From contig JAQMRL010000001.1 in assembly GCA_035578175.1 (NCBI GenBank), forward strand, positions 186,259,283 to 186,323,282: a stretch of DNA of 64,000 bases, given 5' to 3'. The notes under the pieces are model-generated. The model was given only the letters and a program-made list of their open reading frames with translations. It was not told the DNA's origin and searched no databases. The translations under genes were made by a program, and so were the position numbers. Each line of letters starts with the position of its first letter. Within the stretch, counting starts at the first letter, position 1. This document shows positions 19,839 to 32,969 of the stretch, piece by piece. Source of the DNA: Catonia carolina (Eukaryota; Arthropoda; Insecta; Hemiptera; Achilidae).

Positions 19839-22800
19839 TTAAATTTGTTATTTGTTAATTGTAATCTAGTGTAGATAAATGTAAACCACACTTAAAAATT
19901 TATGGATTTTTTACTTTATATAATTTTTGAATGCGTTTTTATTTTCCCAATCTCAAGAATGTAATTTTGAAAAATTGGTTTTGAAGAAAACGTAGTCTTC
20001 ATGTGTGGGAAAACATCTACTTGGCAGCTACGCATGATAAGCGGATTAATTACTAAACTATTTTTTCTACAATTTTGGATTAAAATCTGATTTAATTGTC
20101 ACGAAAGATAATATATTCCTTGTACAGATATGTTAGTTATGATGCTCAAAAATGTTTAGAGTTTACAAGTTTCCTGGTATAGAAGTCATTCAATGTTAAA
20201 TAATATTTTAAGATTACTTTTCCATTAAATAATATATTTAATAAATACGCCTACAATATAAAAAGTAAACTCTAATTTTACTTTCTTGTCTAACAAATTT
20301 TTCTTTAACACTTGAATTTTTTTCCACTTTAATTTATGTATCAACTGAATTATTTTTTATTCTAATTTTGAATTTTGATGTTCTGATGATAAACCCTCAA
20401 TTTTAATGACAGATGTCATGAACACTGTGCTCATGTTACGTAAAATATCAATATGGTTGTTTCGGTAGAGCTCATTTGGTTCTATACCTCGTCAGTTTAG
20501 ACAAAATATAGATTAACATTTTTAATAAAATAATTTATAGATTTTATTATTACGAAAATATATTTGTTATTTTAATAATTACTTTAAAAATTTCGATTAT
20601 GAAATAGTATTAAAAAAGAGAATTTGTATTTTACTGATATTTTTGCAATGGTCTGCCATTAACTAACTTTTTTATAACGTGATTAATGATTTTATTTTAT
20701 TTGCCACACAAGTTTTAAAGTTTTCCATCTTGTGCTATTTAAATTTACTTAAAAAACTATACTTAAAAATATAGGCGATGCCAGCACAGCAAAAGCTTCA
20801 ATTTCGTCACCAAGTAAAATTTCACACCGAAAAGGGCTGCATGTTGATAAATACATGTAAATGTAAAATCACAATGCAATTTTTTGGTTTTAGTGAATGA
20901 AAATAGGTGACAAACTTAATTTATGTATTCTGTATAGATAAAAATATGTTTTCGGACGTAATCCAAGGTTTTATTTGTTTTGTAATTAATGTTAGCTATT
21001 AAATTGATCGTTCTTAGTGCCAAAAAATATATATTTATTGTGAATTAAAACCAGTAGCGTGAGCTACTTTGCTTAGTGAACAGTTAAGAGCTAAAATTTT
21101 TAAATACCACTTGGATTCCCTGTTAAATTATATAATTTTTTAATAAGGTAAAATAAAACAACAAAAAGAAGACATTTAAAATATGCTAAGGTTTTAAAGT
21201 AAAGTTTTGATTACAAATGAAAGATAAAGAAATACTAATTAAAAGTTTCAAAAAGATAAAGAAACATGAATGTCAAATTTTAAAAAGGAAAAATTTACAA
21301 ACAATTAAAATTATTCTATTCAAATATAAGTTAATCTAAAAATGTTCCTGTTAATAAAACTTATAAAAACATTAATTTCTTCCTTCTTAATATATTTAAT
21401 ACGCAATAATATTTAGAATTGTTGCCTAGATTTATTATTGATAAACTTTGGATTTTTCATTTCTTATGAATAGTAATTATTAAGTCTAGTAGAATACAAA
21501 CACTATTCTTGCCTAGCGTACCGGTTATAACATTGCATGCAGGTCTATTGTCCGCTCGTGCAGCAGTGCATAAACTGGTATCGTACTGAATAATATGTCG
21601 GTCCAAACCGTTGTGCATAGTATGCATTCTACAGAGGAAAATACGTATAATACCATGTAATAAATAGAAGTTTTAATATATTGTTATGACTGTTGGATAG
21701 TTCATGTATAATTATAGTTTATACATCCAAAGTATGCTTTATTTAGTTAAAATAGTTAAACTTGATTCTTCATAACATAAAACCGATTATGCTAGAAATC
21801 TAAAAATTCGAACAGCGTGAAATATTTTGTGAATATTTTTTTTAATATGCCAAAAGTTAAGCTTTATTGAATTATCTTCTTTTTTGTAACACATTTACTC
21901 CCTACGTCGCTTCATATTGATTTATCCCATGCCACCTATCTTCATCTCTCTTACGCTTTTGCGGTATTTCTGCATGACCTGATTTATCGCAATCCGTTAC
22001 GTTCTAAATTAAACTAAATAAAATAACCCCTTAATTAAATTTGTATTAATTATTTTTGTCAAAATTTTGTTTTTGTTGCAATAAAAATAATAAAATTAAG
22101 CATCCGAAGTATTCGGCTAATTTATTTGCTTCATGTGCGTTCAAAAAGTTACAAAAAAATGATTCAAGGATTATTTGAAGTTAACATGATGGAATTGCCA
22201 CTTACATCTGAGTTAATTAACTCGTGGTTACAAAATATTTGTATGTTAAAATGTTATATAAATATTATATATTATTACATAGGCCCTATACGTTCTAATA
22301 ATAACATTAAATCGCGTCATTATTTTAGGCGATTATCAATACTACTACGGTGAATTGAACTATTATGTGGAACAATAAATTAACTTTCTAAATAAAATAT
22401 AAGAATCGAAACGAAGATTTTTAATGTTGCAACCAACTACACTTGTCAACTTCTGTATTAACGGGTAAGGTAAGGGAAAATAAGCGAAGGAAAAAGAAGC
22501 AAGTAATTAATGCAGTTTTGTAACCGGCGTTTGATTTTGTATTTTCCAATAAAATTCAAGACAAATTGCAAACGCTCCGTTTTATGTAACTAACGCTTTC
22601 TTGTATATTAACTGAATGATTAACACTTTCTGATGTTTTAACAAACTTTTCAGAAATAAATTGTTACACAATCCTACCACATTGATACATAACTTATGCT
22701 ATCTAATGTACCATTATAAAATCTGTATGGTAACATACAATTAAAAACAAATTAAAACTTAAAAAAAAAAACAATATTGCTCCAAAGACGTGACTTCGGT

Positions 22801-23729
22801 CGAATAATTGGAAGGAATGGAAAATTCATGCAATGTAGAATAAAAACAAAAATAACATATTCATTTTACAATACATAAACATTTTAATTACTTAAATAAT
22901 TGATGAGCACAAGATATAAAAATACTAACAATTAAAACTTTATATTATTTTTTTTTATAAAAACCTGATATTTAACATTGATGTTCCCGCAGCTCACAAT
23001 ATAAATTATTAACATACCGTTTTTCTTATTAACTTTAAAAATAAATAACAAAACAATAATTATGACTACTACACGCCAAACTATCTATTGAGACGAACTC
23101 TGATCTATTCCAATTAAATTAACGAACTCCTTGAAAAATTACCACTGCCCTCTATAAATAAACTCGGTACAACCCCCTCTAAGTATGACGTCGGACCAAT
23201 GAGAACGCTTCTTTTAAGTTTCGAAGGTCTCATTTTCCGTTAAAAATTATAAGACACGTGTAAGCAATTACTACATACAATACAAATTAATACTATGGTG
23301 TAGTGATTGCTTACTTAAACATCGACACATTAATTTTACTTTTAATGGGTTATTTAGACAAATAACGAACTTCTCCCCACACAAACATTTACCAAATTTT
23401 TGCCGACACAAACATACATAAAAATGTATCACTATTATGTCGGGAATATTAATATATATTTATGAGCTAGCGGTTACATTTAATTGATTGTTTTCTTTAT
23501 TTTTATAACGATTACTTTTAACGGATGTTTAAATAAACTATTTCCTTTGCTAATATAAAATACATTTATTTATCAGCAACATAATTAATTAATGACTAAT
23601 TATGTGCGATACACTAATAATCTAACCGGTAAGGAACTTACTTAGGTGTGTTGTATCTCACGATGTTCCCAAAACAAGGACTTCATAGGATTTTTTCCCG
23701 TGAATATAGAACTCTCACATGACTAAAAC
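19839..23729. other. long AT-rich stretch, nothing recognised
   Basis: Almost 4 kb with no recognisable coding, RNA gene or repeat family. A patch at 23150-23230 on the minus strand combines an ATTGG (inverted CCAAT), a GACGTCA and a TTTATAGAGG. That arrangement is promoter-like, but no gene follows it. Confidence 0.4.
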
Positions 23730-23733
23730 AGTT

Positions 23734-23879
23734 AATAGGTCCTTTCGTACATCTTGTTTCTAACATCACTTGCAGTGCAAACATTGTATAAATAATGTCA
23801 TGACAAGCTGACGAAAGAGTGCATTGAATTAATTTTATTGCAATTGATGGTGAACACACGATATCCGAAAGGACCTATT
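23734..23879. mobile_element. fold-back (MITE-like) element, 146 bp
   Basis: The terminal 14-mers AATAGGTCCTTTCG (23734-23747) and CGAAAGGACCTATT (23866-23879) are exact inverted repeats. The arms continue inward for about 40 bp at roughly 75% identity, converging on TTGCA. The DNA or RNA could fold into one hairpin. Noncoding. Confidence 0.7.
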
Positions 23880-25132
23880 GATTTTTTCAATCAGGTGATA
23901 AACTGGTGTGTATATTGTATAATTTTTCTAATTATTAATTTTAATCAACAGTCTATTAAAAAAATTCCCTTCGGAGTTCTTCTATTGAGTAGTATTTTCT
24001 TCCAAACACTAATGCCAATTATTGTTAATTTTCTTTCTCTGTTTTATAGGTTTTTGATATTGTACAGTTGTGGAAAATACAAAGAACAATGAAAAATACT
24101 TAAGAGGTTTCTAATTTTATAACTGATTCACTTGATCAATGTAAATAAATTGGACATTTTTTAGATTTTCTTTCAAGTGAAAGTAATTTTTTTAAATTAT
24201 ATGAAAGCATGACTACATGAGAACTTTCTTTTACACATTACAATATTCTTATTTAAAGCTGGTTACTGAGTACTCATATTATCAATACCTTTATTTAAAA
24301 ATTGTAGCCTACATATTTTCAAAGTTTTAAAGTGAGAAACTTACAAATTACAACAAATGTTATTTAGTTTTATTTGTTACGAGAAATATAAAAAAGTACG
24401 ACAAACAAAAATTATAATACATCAAAAACTGACGCAAAGTATCGCATGCTTCCAATATAATAGAAACTCAGAGTTTCGTTTTCCTGTTAAATAAATCATT
24501 ATTGAAAGATGTTCTACGTAGAAAAAATATGGCGTAGAATGTTGGTCAGAAAACAGATTCAGTGGTGTCGTAATAGGCCATCATCCATCATTTATTTCCA
24601 ATATTTGTCAATCACTGCGAAATACGCTCAGAAACTTTTCTCGAAAATAATCTATCACTTCAAGAAACAAAATTTTTAAAATATATGACGTAGTACTTAA
24701 ATAACATTAATTTTTACCCTCTAACCTCTAAAAATATAATATGTATTAATTGAATAATATTAATTCACTTATTAGAAATTATGTATGAAATAAGTATGAA
24801 TTTAAATAGAAAATATTTTGGTCAATTATTTACAAAAATATTATGATCTTGAACCAGGTAAAAAGAAAGTAGAAATTTAGAACAAGAACATGAAGCGCAA
24901 GTATTTACACTGAAAGATTATATTACACATAACTCATTCTTACCCTAAGAAATAAAAAATAGAAAAATTAAATATAGATCATATTGCTGATACAGATTTA
25001 AATAGTAAACCATTTTGAAAAGCATTTTTTTGTCTTTGATTTTTATTACAGTACTGTACATTGAGCTGCACAGTTTCCGTATATGATTATTTAAAGGGTG
25101 GTGGGAAGTTTCGCTTTAAAGCGAAGAGGTAC
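23880..25132. other. AT-rich DNA, nothing recognised
   Basis: No supported feature. Confidence 0.45.
25109..25124. repeat. perfect 16-bp palindrome
   Basis: TTCGCTTTAAAGCGAA is fully self-complementary and lies just downstream of the Jockey-type fragment on its strand. It may be a remnant of the element's 3' region. Confidence 0.6.
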
Positions 25133-25515
25133 TCAGTGGTGCATTATCCGTTTATAACTACGGATATTTTCCGTTATATAGACCAAGAGATCTCTACTCC
25201 ATTTTCTCTTGAGACGTCGCACAGGTGGGAAGTTCCTTGTAGCTAGATCACGGGCTAGTTGGTTTGGATGGACATCTAGTCGTTCGTAAAATTTACTATA
25301 CAAGGACACGGTTAGCTGCTTTATTGTCGGAATTTTGAAATCGTTGTGGAGGGTTTTATTGCTTACATGAAAAGGAGCGCCAGAAGCAAGTCTTTAAATT
25401 TTGATTAAAAAGCCTGAATCGACTTAAAAAATTACTCTCTGCCGCTACTCCAAAGAGCTGGACACAATAAGTCCAGATTGATCTCAAAAGGTGTAAAAGA
25501 GTTGTTAAATATATT
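25133..25515 (-). pseudogene. Jockey-type LINE C-terminal fragment
   Basis: The minus strand has about 70 open codons ending at TGA (25133-25135). They read NDFKIPTIKQLTVSLYSKF, YERLDVHPNQLARDL and PPVRRLKRKWSRDL. The spacing and wording are those of the C-terminal tail after the RT domain in Jockey-clade elements (short aliphatic PT-V-K block, then HPN-LA). Upstream in shifted frames, SIWTYCVQLFG-like and FRLFNQN-like text fits the preceding block. The frame is broken near 25350. The RT core is missing. Confidence 0.75.
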
Positions 25516-27249
25516 TGTAATGTAATTTAACTAAATTTATTAAAAGATATGTTTTTTGTGTAGGTTCGTGACCACGATTATTTTCGTTGTATAGAAAAAA
25601 ATTGAATAATGAAAACAAGACACATTTATACATATAACAAATATAATTTAATGATATTACGAAATATTTATATTTTACACACAGGATCTACAATAATAAT
25701 AAATTTAAAATAATGTTTTGTTACAAAATAAAATAAAATGAAAAAAAATAGCGCTTTTAGTTTTAGTTATTACTGTTTTTTGTTTTAAAATATTTCTGTA
25801 CAGAATATTAATTATTTTAGAAATACCTGCCATGGGCTTTTCGAAGTTCCGTGGTTGTCCAGTGAAGTTCATACGATGTAATTAAAATTTATTCGCTTTG
25901 GTTGTTAAGTTTAAATTATTCGTTGAGCATTATATTTTATTTTAAATAACAAGATGTTCTGATTTCAAACTAATTATTTAACTTGTAGATATTATATTAA
26001 TGTAGCCTACTATTGAAGCACATTGTTACATTTACGCGTATGGAGCACACATCCTCTCCGTAGGACTGCCAAAGTTGAACTCTTCTTCCGTTTGTAATTT
26101 TTAAGAAGCGTCGTTTTTAATTTCACCTTGAAACTATTTATAAAATTTATAATATACAATCATATCTCAGGATTCAAAATTTTCAACCAATCACATTCAA
26201 CTATATCTTAACCGTCTTCGTCGGTCCAAGTACTTTGATAAAGTCACTAACCTCGCATGTGTTTCAACTATTGTAAAAGTTTATTTTCAATAATCCATAA
26301 GTTTACTTTAAAGTTTATTGTTACGATGTCGGTCTTTTCCCGACAAACGCTTGACTTGACAACTACTAATTACATCCATTAATTGAACAAATTATCCGTC
26401 ACATTATTTTTTATTTCTTGACACGTTGTATTAATTTATTAATTTAAAGAAAACAATATATTTTTATTTCGCTACAAAGGGTTTTGTATATTAAAATTTT
26501 TGAATGGAGGTTCAATTTTGATCGAGGATTAATTAAGTAGAAGAGTAGCTTCTGGCGGCAAAAGCATATTTAAATAGATTCGAATGCTTATTTATTTTTA
26601 TGATATCGTAATTATGGTTATGCTGATGTTATAAAAGACAGTATAGTATACTAGCGTATTTATGAGCATGTAAATCAGTAAAGAATAAAAAACTTAGAGG
26701 ACAAATAAAAGTAGTACAGATAGACCACAAGAAAAAAGAGACTACACACTTACTTTACACTTCAATGATCTTTGCTCTTGAAGAAAATAGGGTTGATCAG
26801 AGGAAAGAGCAAAAGCTCTGAAAATTTATCCTTTTATTTTATCACGCTATTTTTTTGTGGTACGAGTATAATTTTAACTTTCACTAGTCATCAATGATTT
26901 TATTTAAAAAATGTAGGTTTAAAAAAAGTACGTTTTATAAGAGCGTAGTAAGTTTCTACTTTATATTGTATATAATAATAGAAACGTAATAATTGACGTA
27001 TGTATGTGGTGGCTTTTAGAAAGATTGCAGAAACATTCACTGGTAGTTTCTTTTAATTTTATTTGTTACTCGATGAATACAGGTTGTCTTTAGCAGATAG
27101 CCACGAACAGTGTTAAGAAATGAACGAAAGATGTTAGTTAAAACTAATACATATAAATATACTTTTCAAATTACTGCTTATGCCCTGAAAATGAGTTAAT
27201 AAAATATATTTAGAACTGTAATTTTTCACATTAGTTTAATATCTCTTCT
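25516..27249. other. AT-rich DNA, nothing recognised
   Basis: No supported gene or repeat copy. Confidence 0.45.
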
Positions 27250-27478
27250 TCAGGTGCCTTCTCCATTACGAAGGTTGGCTATCATCATGGTCAGTCGTAC
27301 CTTGTCCACTGCTGCTCTGAAAAGGTCATGAGACGAGCAGTTAAACGCTTCTCTTAGGTTTCTTAACCAGGATAATCGTCTGCGTCCCACCGAGCGTTTA
27401 CCAACGAGTTTCCCTTGAATTATGAGATGCAGAATCTCATATTTAGGCCCCCTTATGATGTGTCCGAGGTGATGTGTT
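27250..27478 (-). pseudogene. LINE C-terminal fragment with intact stop
   Basis: Uninterrupted minus-strand frame of about 75 codons ending at TGA (27250-27252). It reads HHLGHIIRGPKYEILHLIIQ, KRSVGRRRLSWLRNLRE and DLFRAAVDKVRLTMMIANLR, ending NGEGT. This is the extreme C-terminus of a widespread insect endonuclease/reverse transcriptase family. The stop is followed by AGAAGAG, probably the start of the 3' tail. The copy is severely 5'-truncated, at about 27478, where a 13-bp hairpin begins. The lack of internal stops suggests fairly recent insertion. Confidence 0.8.
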
Positions 27479-27503
27479 GGTATATTACTTTAATATACCA
27501 ACA
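27475..27503. repeat. hairpin at LINE truncation point
   Basis: TGTTGGTATATTA, then CTT, then TAATATACCAACA: 13-bp exact arms with a 3-base loop. It begins within the last LINE codons recognisable at the 5' truncation point. Confidence 0.75.
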
Positions 27504-27629
27504 TATAAAAGTAAAGTTTTAAGAATCTCCATAATAAACTATTTATTTTAAATATTTAATAAAATAGTTGTTTAATAAAATAAAAAAGTTGTTTAATTCG
27601 ATTAATTAATAATTATTTAAATATAGAAT

Positions 27630-28030
27630 GTTTGCCTATAACAGGCAGGTGGAGTTTTAATTATTGGTACTTTATCTGGTAGTTCTAGGGCTACAAAAAA
27701 TAGTTCTGTTTCTTATAAATTGGTCATCCAATTATATGAGTATTTAAGAACAGAAGAGGTAGAGGTGTAAAATACAATAGTCAGAGGTATCTAATCAGAG
27801 AGTAATGAATTTCTCTATAATACAGCCAGACCCTGTGTAGTGAATGATGTGAAGGTGTCATTTGCAGGGTGGATGGAAAGTAGATGCTTTTCGAAGAGCC
27901 TGGCAGGCTGATAAGCATAGGCTACTTTCCATTCAGTGATAAAGGCATTGTAAACCACTTTACTTCTCGTTCTACTTAGTAAAGCTCTTAAAATTTCAAA
28001 CAGCCTCTCGGCTGATGACCTAAACAACAC
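27630..28030 (+). repeat. family A repeat, full length
   Basis: It begins in the TAACAGGCAGGTGGAG block and ends CGGCTGATGACCTAAACAAC. It is flanked by AATATAGAAT (27620-27629) and AATATAGGAT (28031-28040), a 9-of-10 target-site duplication. The tail-proximal hairpin has a GAGA loop when read on the other strand. The 91-aa minus-strand ORF at 27815-28090 is inside this repeat and is not a gene. Confidence 0.85.
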
Positions 28031-28652
28031 AATATAGGATATGACAATATTGTCAGTGCAGAAAACGTATAAAAATGTCTTGATAATCATGTTTTAAAAA
28101 GAAAATAATGGGAATGAACCAGAGTGGCCAGAAACTTACAAAATAATTTTAGTCGGTAGCGTAAATATTTCAGTAAATCGTGAAATTCTTGTGTCTATAG
28201 AAAACGAGGTTTCAAATCCCAGTTAAGCTATTAAATTTGTTTTTCTAGGAAATATTTAGTTCACCTTTAGTTCAGCTTTTAAATCAGCTAGTAGAAGGAA
28301 CTTTCAAATGTTAAAGAAGGTGGACATATGACTTATTAATGTGACCAGGTAAGAGCCAACCATAAAAAAGCTCGAGTCTATTTCCCCAGCTTCAACCTAA
28401 TGCCATATTACGTCACAAATTTACACAACAGTAGATACGAATGTGAAAGGAATTTATTATTTATGATAAAATAGAAAGTTAAAGTAATCATAAATATAAT
28501 CTTTGGGAATTTTAGCATAAGAATTTAGTGAAATAGAGATTTTTTGATATTGTCAAGACAATATTAAGCCCATTTATTATTCCTATTTTATCTTCTACCC
28601 CTTCCTTTATAGCTGTAGAAATTTGAGTAAATTAGATATTACTAATTTACTG

Positions 28653-28800
28653 GCCGGCCAGCCCATGGTGTAAAACTGGCATCCATCCCGGTATCCCGGG
28701 TTTGGTTCCACGTGAGGTCTGGCATTTTTATCACTCATTTTCATATTTATCATTCTCATTGTCTGCATTAGCAGTTGCAAAAGAGTCGGATGTAAATCAA
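28653..28800 (+). repeat. family E SINE, degenerate
   Basis: CTGGCCGGCCAGCCCATGG marks the head. GGGTTTGGTTCC is a mutated B box, followed by GTGAGGTCTGGCATTTTT. The A box is damaged (GGTGTAAAACTGG). The body diverges from 30482-30640 after the TCTGG block; its ending GTCGGATGTAAATCAAAG resembles family D. It may therefore be a D/E chimera or a related subfamily. Confidence 0.65.
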
Positions 28801-30481
28801 AGAAGAAAAAATAGATACATTATTATTTCGAGTCTTAAACCAATAGAATATTTATAGTGAATTTGTGACTTTAATTTTAAAATATCGTTATGAAGTTATC
28901 GTGAAAGAAGTATATGTGTTAAATATCAGTTTTGAGTTTCATCCTTAATAAAGAGTTATTATTTTTAACAATGGATAATTTATATCTATATTTTAATTAA
29001 AAAAGAAAATGCAATTTATACATATTTTAGAGAAAAGAGATTCCACTTAGTAGATAATAATAAAAAAAGGTAGAACATTTATTTTTTAACAACTTACATT
29101 CAAGTACATTTGATACAACCTGCAGTAACACTTCCTACATTGGGACGCTTTGTAACAATATCATTAACGTAGGCTATATCCGAGAAACTGTACCAAAGTA
29201 ATAACAACAAACCTCTTGCTCTCTTGTTTTCTAGTCGTATACGCTGTAGTCTTTTATTCATGCACTGATTACAATTCCCCGTATTCTTGGTTCCCTTCAT
29301 CGACTTTTCTCACTCGCACTTGAGTCTATCTTCCATGTCTCTCTCACTTAGATTTTTATTCCCCGAGTTTAAATAACAGTTGCACACTGAATACCTAGCA
29401 ACTCTTTCTGTTCCAACAAACTATAACAAACTAGCCCAATCTTCTATTTTTCTACAGTTTCTCCTGTTCTACTGGCTTCAAAATTAGTATTCTGATAATA
29501 ATAGAAAAAGGTACAACTAATTAATGTTATTACATTCACAAAGGAATAGTCTCGATTATGGAAGAACGATTCATTTTACATTTTATGTTGAAAACATTCC
29601 TGCTTTGTGGGTTCGTTGTAATGTATTAATAATTTTATTAAAAAATCTTTTACAGAAACGAAGTTATCATAATTAAAACCTGTTCTAAACATACTTTACC
29701 TGACATGTAAAGGCAGACGAAGGTATTTCATAGAATACCACTAATTTCTAACATACGTTATACAAAGAAGCTTTATAGAAATTTCTATCAAAACTTATAA
29801 TAGCAAAAAAAAAGTTACTCTTCCATTATGTGGTCATCATTCTATTTCAGATTTTTCCTGTTTAATTGCCGGGTAATTAATGTGGAAGCAAATTGAATAT
29901 TGATACCTGTTATTTATTAACGGAAAAGAACGTTTATAAACTTATAAATTTTGAACTGTGTTGATTTATTGTGAAAAAATAATGCGACCACATTTCCGCC
30001 AAATGACCTTTGCCATTTCTCCGTTTGCTGGGCGCCACGTTATTAGAACGCAACTTGCCTGACTTCTTATCTCTCCCGGTGTGTATTTAATTATTATCTA
30101 ATAGCGTTCATAATTTGATAAATACAATTGAAAATGGTATTAAAGTAACCGATTTACTATTTTATGTAAGATAACAGTGTTTGGAGTACAAGCAACGTTG
30201 GCTGTAGTGTATTGATCACTTTTTGGGCATTACCTTGTGTTTTGCTAATCGATAGTGAGATGGAATGGTGAATGATAATTTGGAGTGCTCCCACGTGTGA
30301 AAAAGATGTGGTGAAAATTTTCCAGGCACAACAAGTCTGTGAAAAAGCTGACGAAATAACTTCTTACCTGATTGACAGGGTTAGGCATTAGTTCATAAAA
30401 TTTACCTTAACCTCACTGGTGAATTCAAGTTAGATTATAAGCTAATCTGGTATTAAAAGTAATAGTGTAAGATATAAAAGT
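28801..30481. other. AT-rich DNA, nothing recognised
   Basis: A less AT-rich patch at 29995-30075 (contains GCTGGGCGCCACG) was examined and gives no recognisable product. Confidence 0.4.
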
Positions 30482-30640
30482 TGGCCGGCCCGTGGTGTAG
30501 TGGTCAGCGCAACTGGCTACTATGCTGGGGTCCCGGGTTCGATTCCCGGTCAGGTCTGGAATTTTTTTATCTGTAAATCACCACATATCATTACCTACGC
30601 ACAAACCCAAGGCTTATGTAGGCATCATCACTCAAAAAAA
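30482..30640 (+). repeat. family E SINE, best copy
   Basis: The tRNA-like head GGCCGGCCCGTGGTGTAG has A box TGGTGTAGTGG (30493-30503) and B box GGTTCGATTCC (30536-30546). CGGTCAGGTCTGGAATTTTT follows, then a 3' tail ending in an A-rich run with single G interruptions. The boxes are consensus-grade, so transcription by RNA polymerase III is plausible. The 3' acceptor side does not pair to make a tRNA, so it is not a tRNA gene. Confidence 0.85.
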
Positions 30641-30657
30641 AAAGAAAAATTAAATTG

Positions 30658-30890
30658 TAAAAAATGAATGGAAATTGGAGTGGCGTCTACGGAAAAGTGA
30701 AGAGGGTGACAGATCCAGTATGAGGGCGCCTTGATTACGTTAAATAATTAGTCGGTATAACAACAAATACGTTATTACAGTTTTCGTTCGTAAAATAACC
30801 AAACTGTATAATCTAATCGTTTATGCAGCGTAAAAGTGAAAAAATTAGCGGAAATCAGGGTGGTGTCCACTTAGTAGAAGAGTTTCAAAA
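30658..30890 (+). repeat. two diverged direct repeats, about 178 bp apart
   Basis: AAATTGGAGTGGCGTCTACG (near 30675) and AAATCAGGGTGGTGTCCAC (near 30853) sit in similar contexts, each followed by an AGAAGAG- or GTGAAGAG-like end. This may be an old tandem duplication next to SINE E. The similarity is short. Confidence 0.3.
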
Positions 30891-32929
30891 AAATACAAAA
30901 AGAAGTACTCGATCAAGTTACTAACAAGTCCCTCAATCTAGGCCAGTTTTTATTACTGGCCACGCAACAAAGTGAATTGAAATATTTCAGAGAAAATAAC
31001 TCTCTTTAATAATATAAAGGCGTACTTTTATGACGTTAAATTGGTGCACACTTCACCATGACCTACACTTACCAAAATTTAAGGAAGAAATAAAAATACG
31101 CCACGAAATACAAAGCAAAGCTCGAACAAGATCCAAACACTTTAGCCATCAACTTATTCGATACCATCGACGAAATCCCGCGATTACAACAGATACTTTA
31201 TCCAACTTGTAAAAATTATTGTCAAGTTTTACAAATTAAAACAATTTTTTTTCTTAAAAAAACAATTGTTTTAAAAAATGTTATTTTTCAAAAATTCTGT
31301 AATTGAGAGGCTTGTTAACCTCCACAATTTGATCTCATAAATCTGAATTGGTTTGAGAATAGTTTGGTATACTAGTTGTTTATTGTTTTATGTAACTGTC
31401 AATCGTTTTCCTGAAATCCAAATAAATCTTTAGTTTTTCCGTTTTATTCTGTAGATTTTTTCTCCAATTAAATCAGTACTTAGATGAATGCCAAAATATT
31501 TAGGGAGTTCGCTTTAGGTAGCCTATCAGGGTATTGTTTATGTAAACTGATATCTGCCAAATTGACAGGGATATCATGTCGGTTAGATTAGTAATTAATT
31601 TGATATTTACTATAATTTTATTTGTAAATTAATCATTTAAATATAAAGCATTAAATGGTGATGAATATTTTTTATATAAAGAAATTTAGCCTATTAAAAT
31701 ATACTCATACGAGACTACCAAAACAGCCAAAATAAAATCAGAATATAAATAGAATAAAATAGAAAGCATATTTTTCATCTTCTATAATCACGTTGATTCT
31801 GACAGATGCAGTTGTTATTTATAGAAGAGTATTCAACATTACAGTAATGGATATACCATTACTACATAAAATAACTTTAAATTCAACGACCCATCAATGT
31901 TGTTCAGGATTTGTGTACTATACGCCCACAGATTGTGGTAGAGTTCGTCTACGTCTTTATTGACAGACATATTTTTTTATGTTGCTAAAGTGAAATTAAA
32001 ATGTCAACGAGAATTCAACGACTATAATGTATTCGATACGTATCAAGAAATAAATAAAATTTGCTTCAATTTTGATGTAAGAATATCTATTGTTGTATTA
32101 AATAAAATTTTAGTGATTTTTTTAAATTATACTTTTAATGTACATATATATAAAGTATAAGAAACAGTTAAATTTTTCTGATTTATTAGGGTTACTAAGT
32201 CGGTGAATATTGTGTTTTATCCAAATTTTTCTATTTATTCCCAGATCTGTGATCTACAGTTATCGATACGTTATCATTATATTTTTTTATATTATTTTCA
32301 TGCCTGATTCACGCATTTCAATTACATTATTTATGAAAGCTCAGTCTGAATTGAGTAAAATTTATCATTACAGAAAATAAATCATTACAGTTATTAATAG
32401 AATTGAATTCAAATGCGACTTACCGGGATGATTCAAAGTGACAGAAACAATTGAAGACAGGAAGATTGTAATTACTGCGGTGAAATGGTATACGCCAACC
32501 ACCATGATGAAGGTATACTAAGAGTTGTAACACATTATGGTTCATCGCTTAGAAAAATCTGAACTTACGGAGAATTACATTGTGTAGCCATTGCGTTAAT
32601 GCGTCATTTAAGGCATAATAAGCCTCTTCACTTCCGTTTTAAGCCAAAATATATCTGAAACATAAGTAAATTAAACATTATTAGTTAAAATTGTTTAACC
32701 GATTCGTTATATCGTTTAAAACTCATCAAGTAATGTGATATCAAGTAGTGTATTTTGCTTATAATTTTATGTAGGATCTAACTTTCATTTTTTTTAAATT
32801 TATTTATAAAGGTCGCATCAACTGCTAATGTTTATTAGTGACCACAATAGGAATTTTAATATAACAATAAGAAAATATGAAACAGTAATTTCAAAAATTA
32901 AAACATAAGAAAAAGAAAATTAGTAGGCC
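30891..32929. other. AT-rich DNA, nothing recognised
   Basis: Short AT-rich ORFs only (31030-31212, 31960-32160); none has a motif. Confidence 0.45.
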
Positions 32930-32969
32930 TATCAGATTTAGTCTTGAACACCAATACAATGTAGAAATT

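Noticed and set aside
23100..23260. Promoter with CCAAT, CRE-like and TATA-like elements on the minus strand
   Set aside because: The order is suggestive, but no gene or LTR structure could be found next to it.
27815..28090. 91-aa protein on the minus strand
   Set aside because: It lies within a full-length family A repeat; the other family A copies do not keep the frame.
30482..30556. tRNA gene on the plus strand
   Set aside because: The A and B boxes are excellent, but the acceptor arms do not pair and a SINE body with an A-rich tail follows. Other copies of the same head occur.
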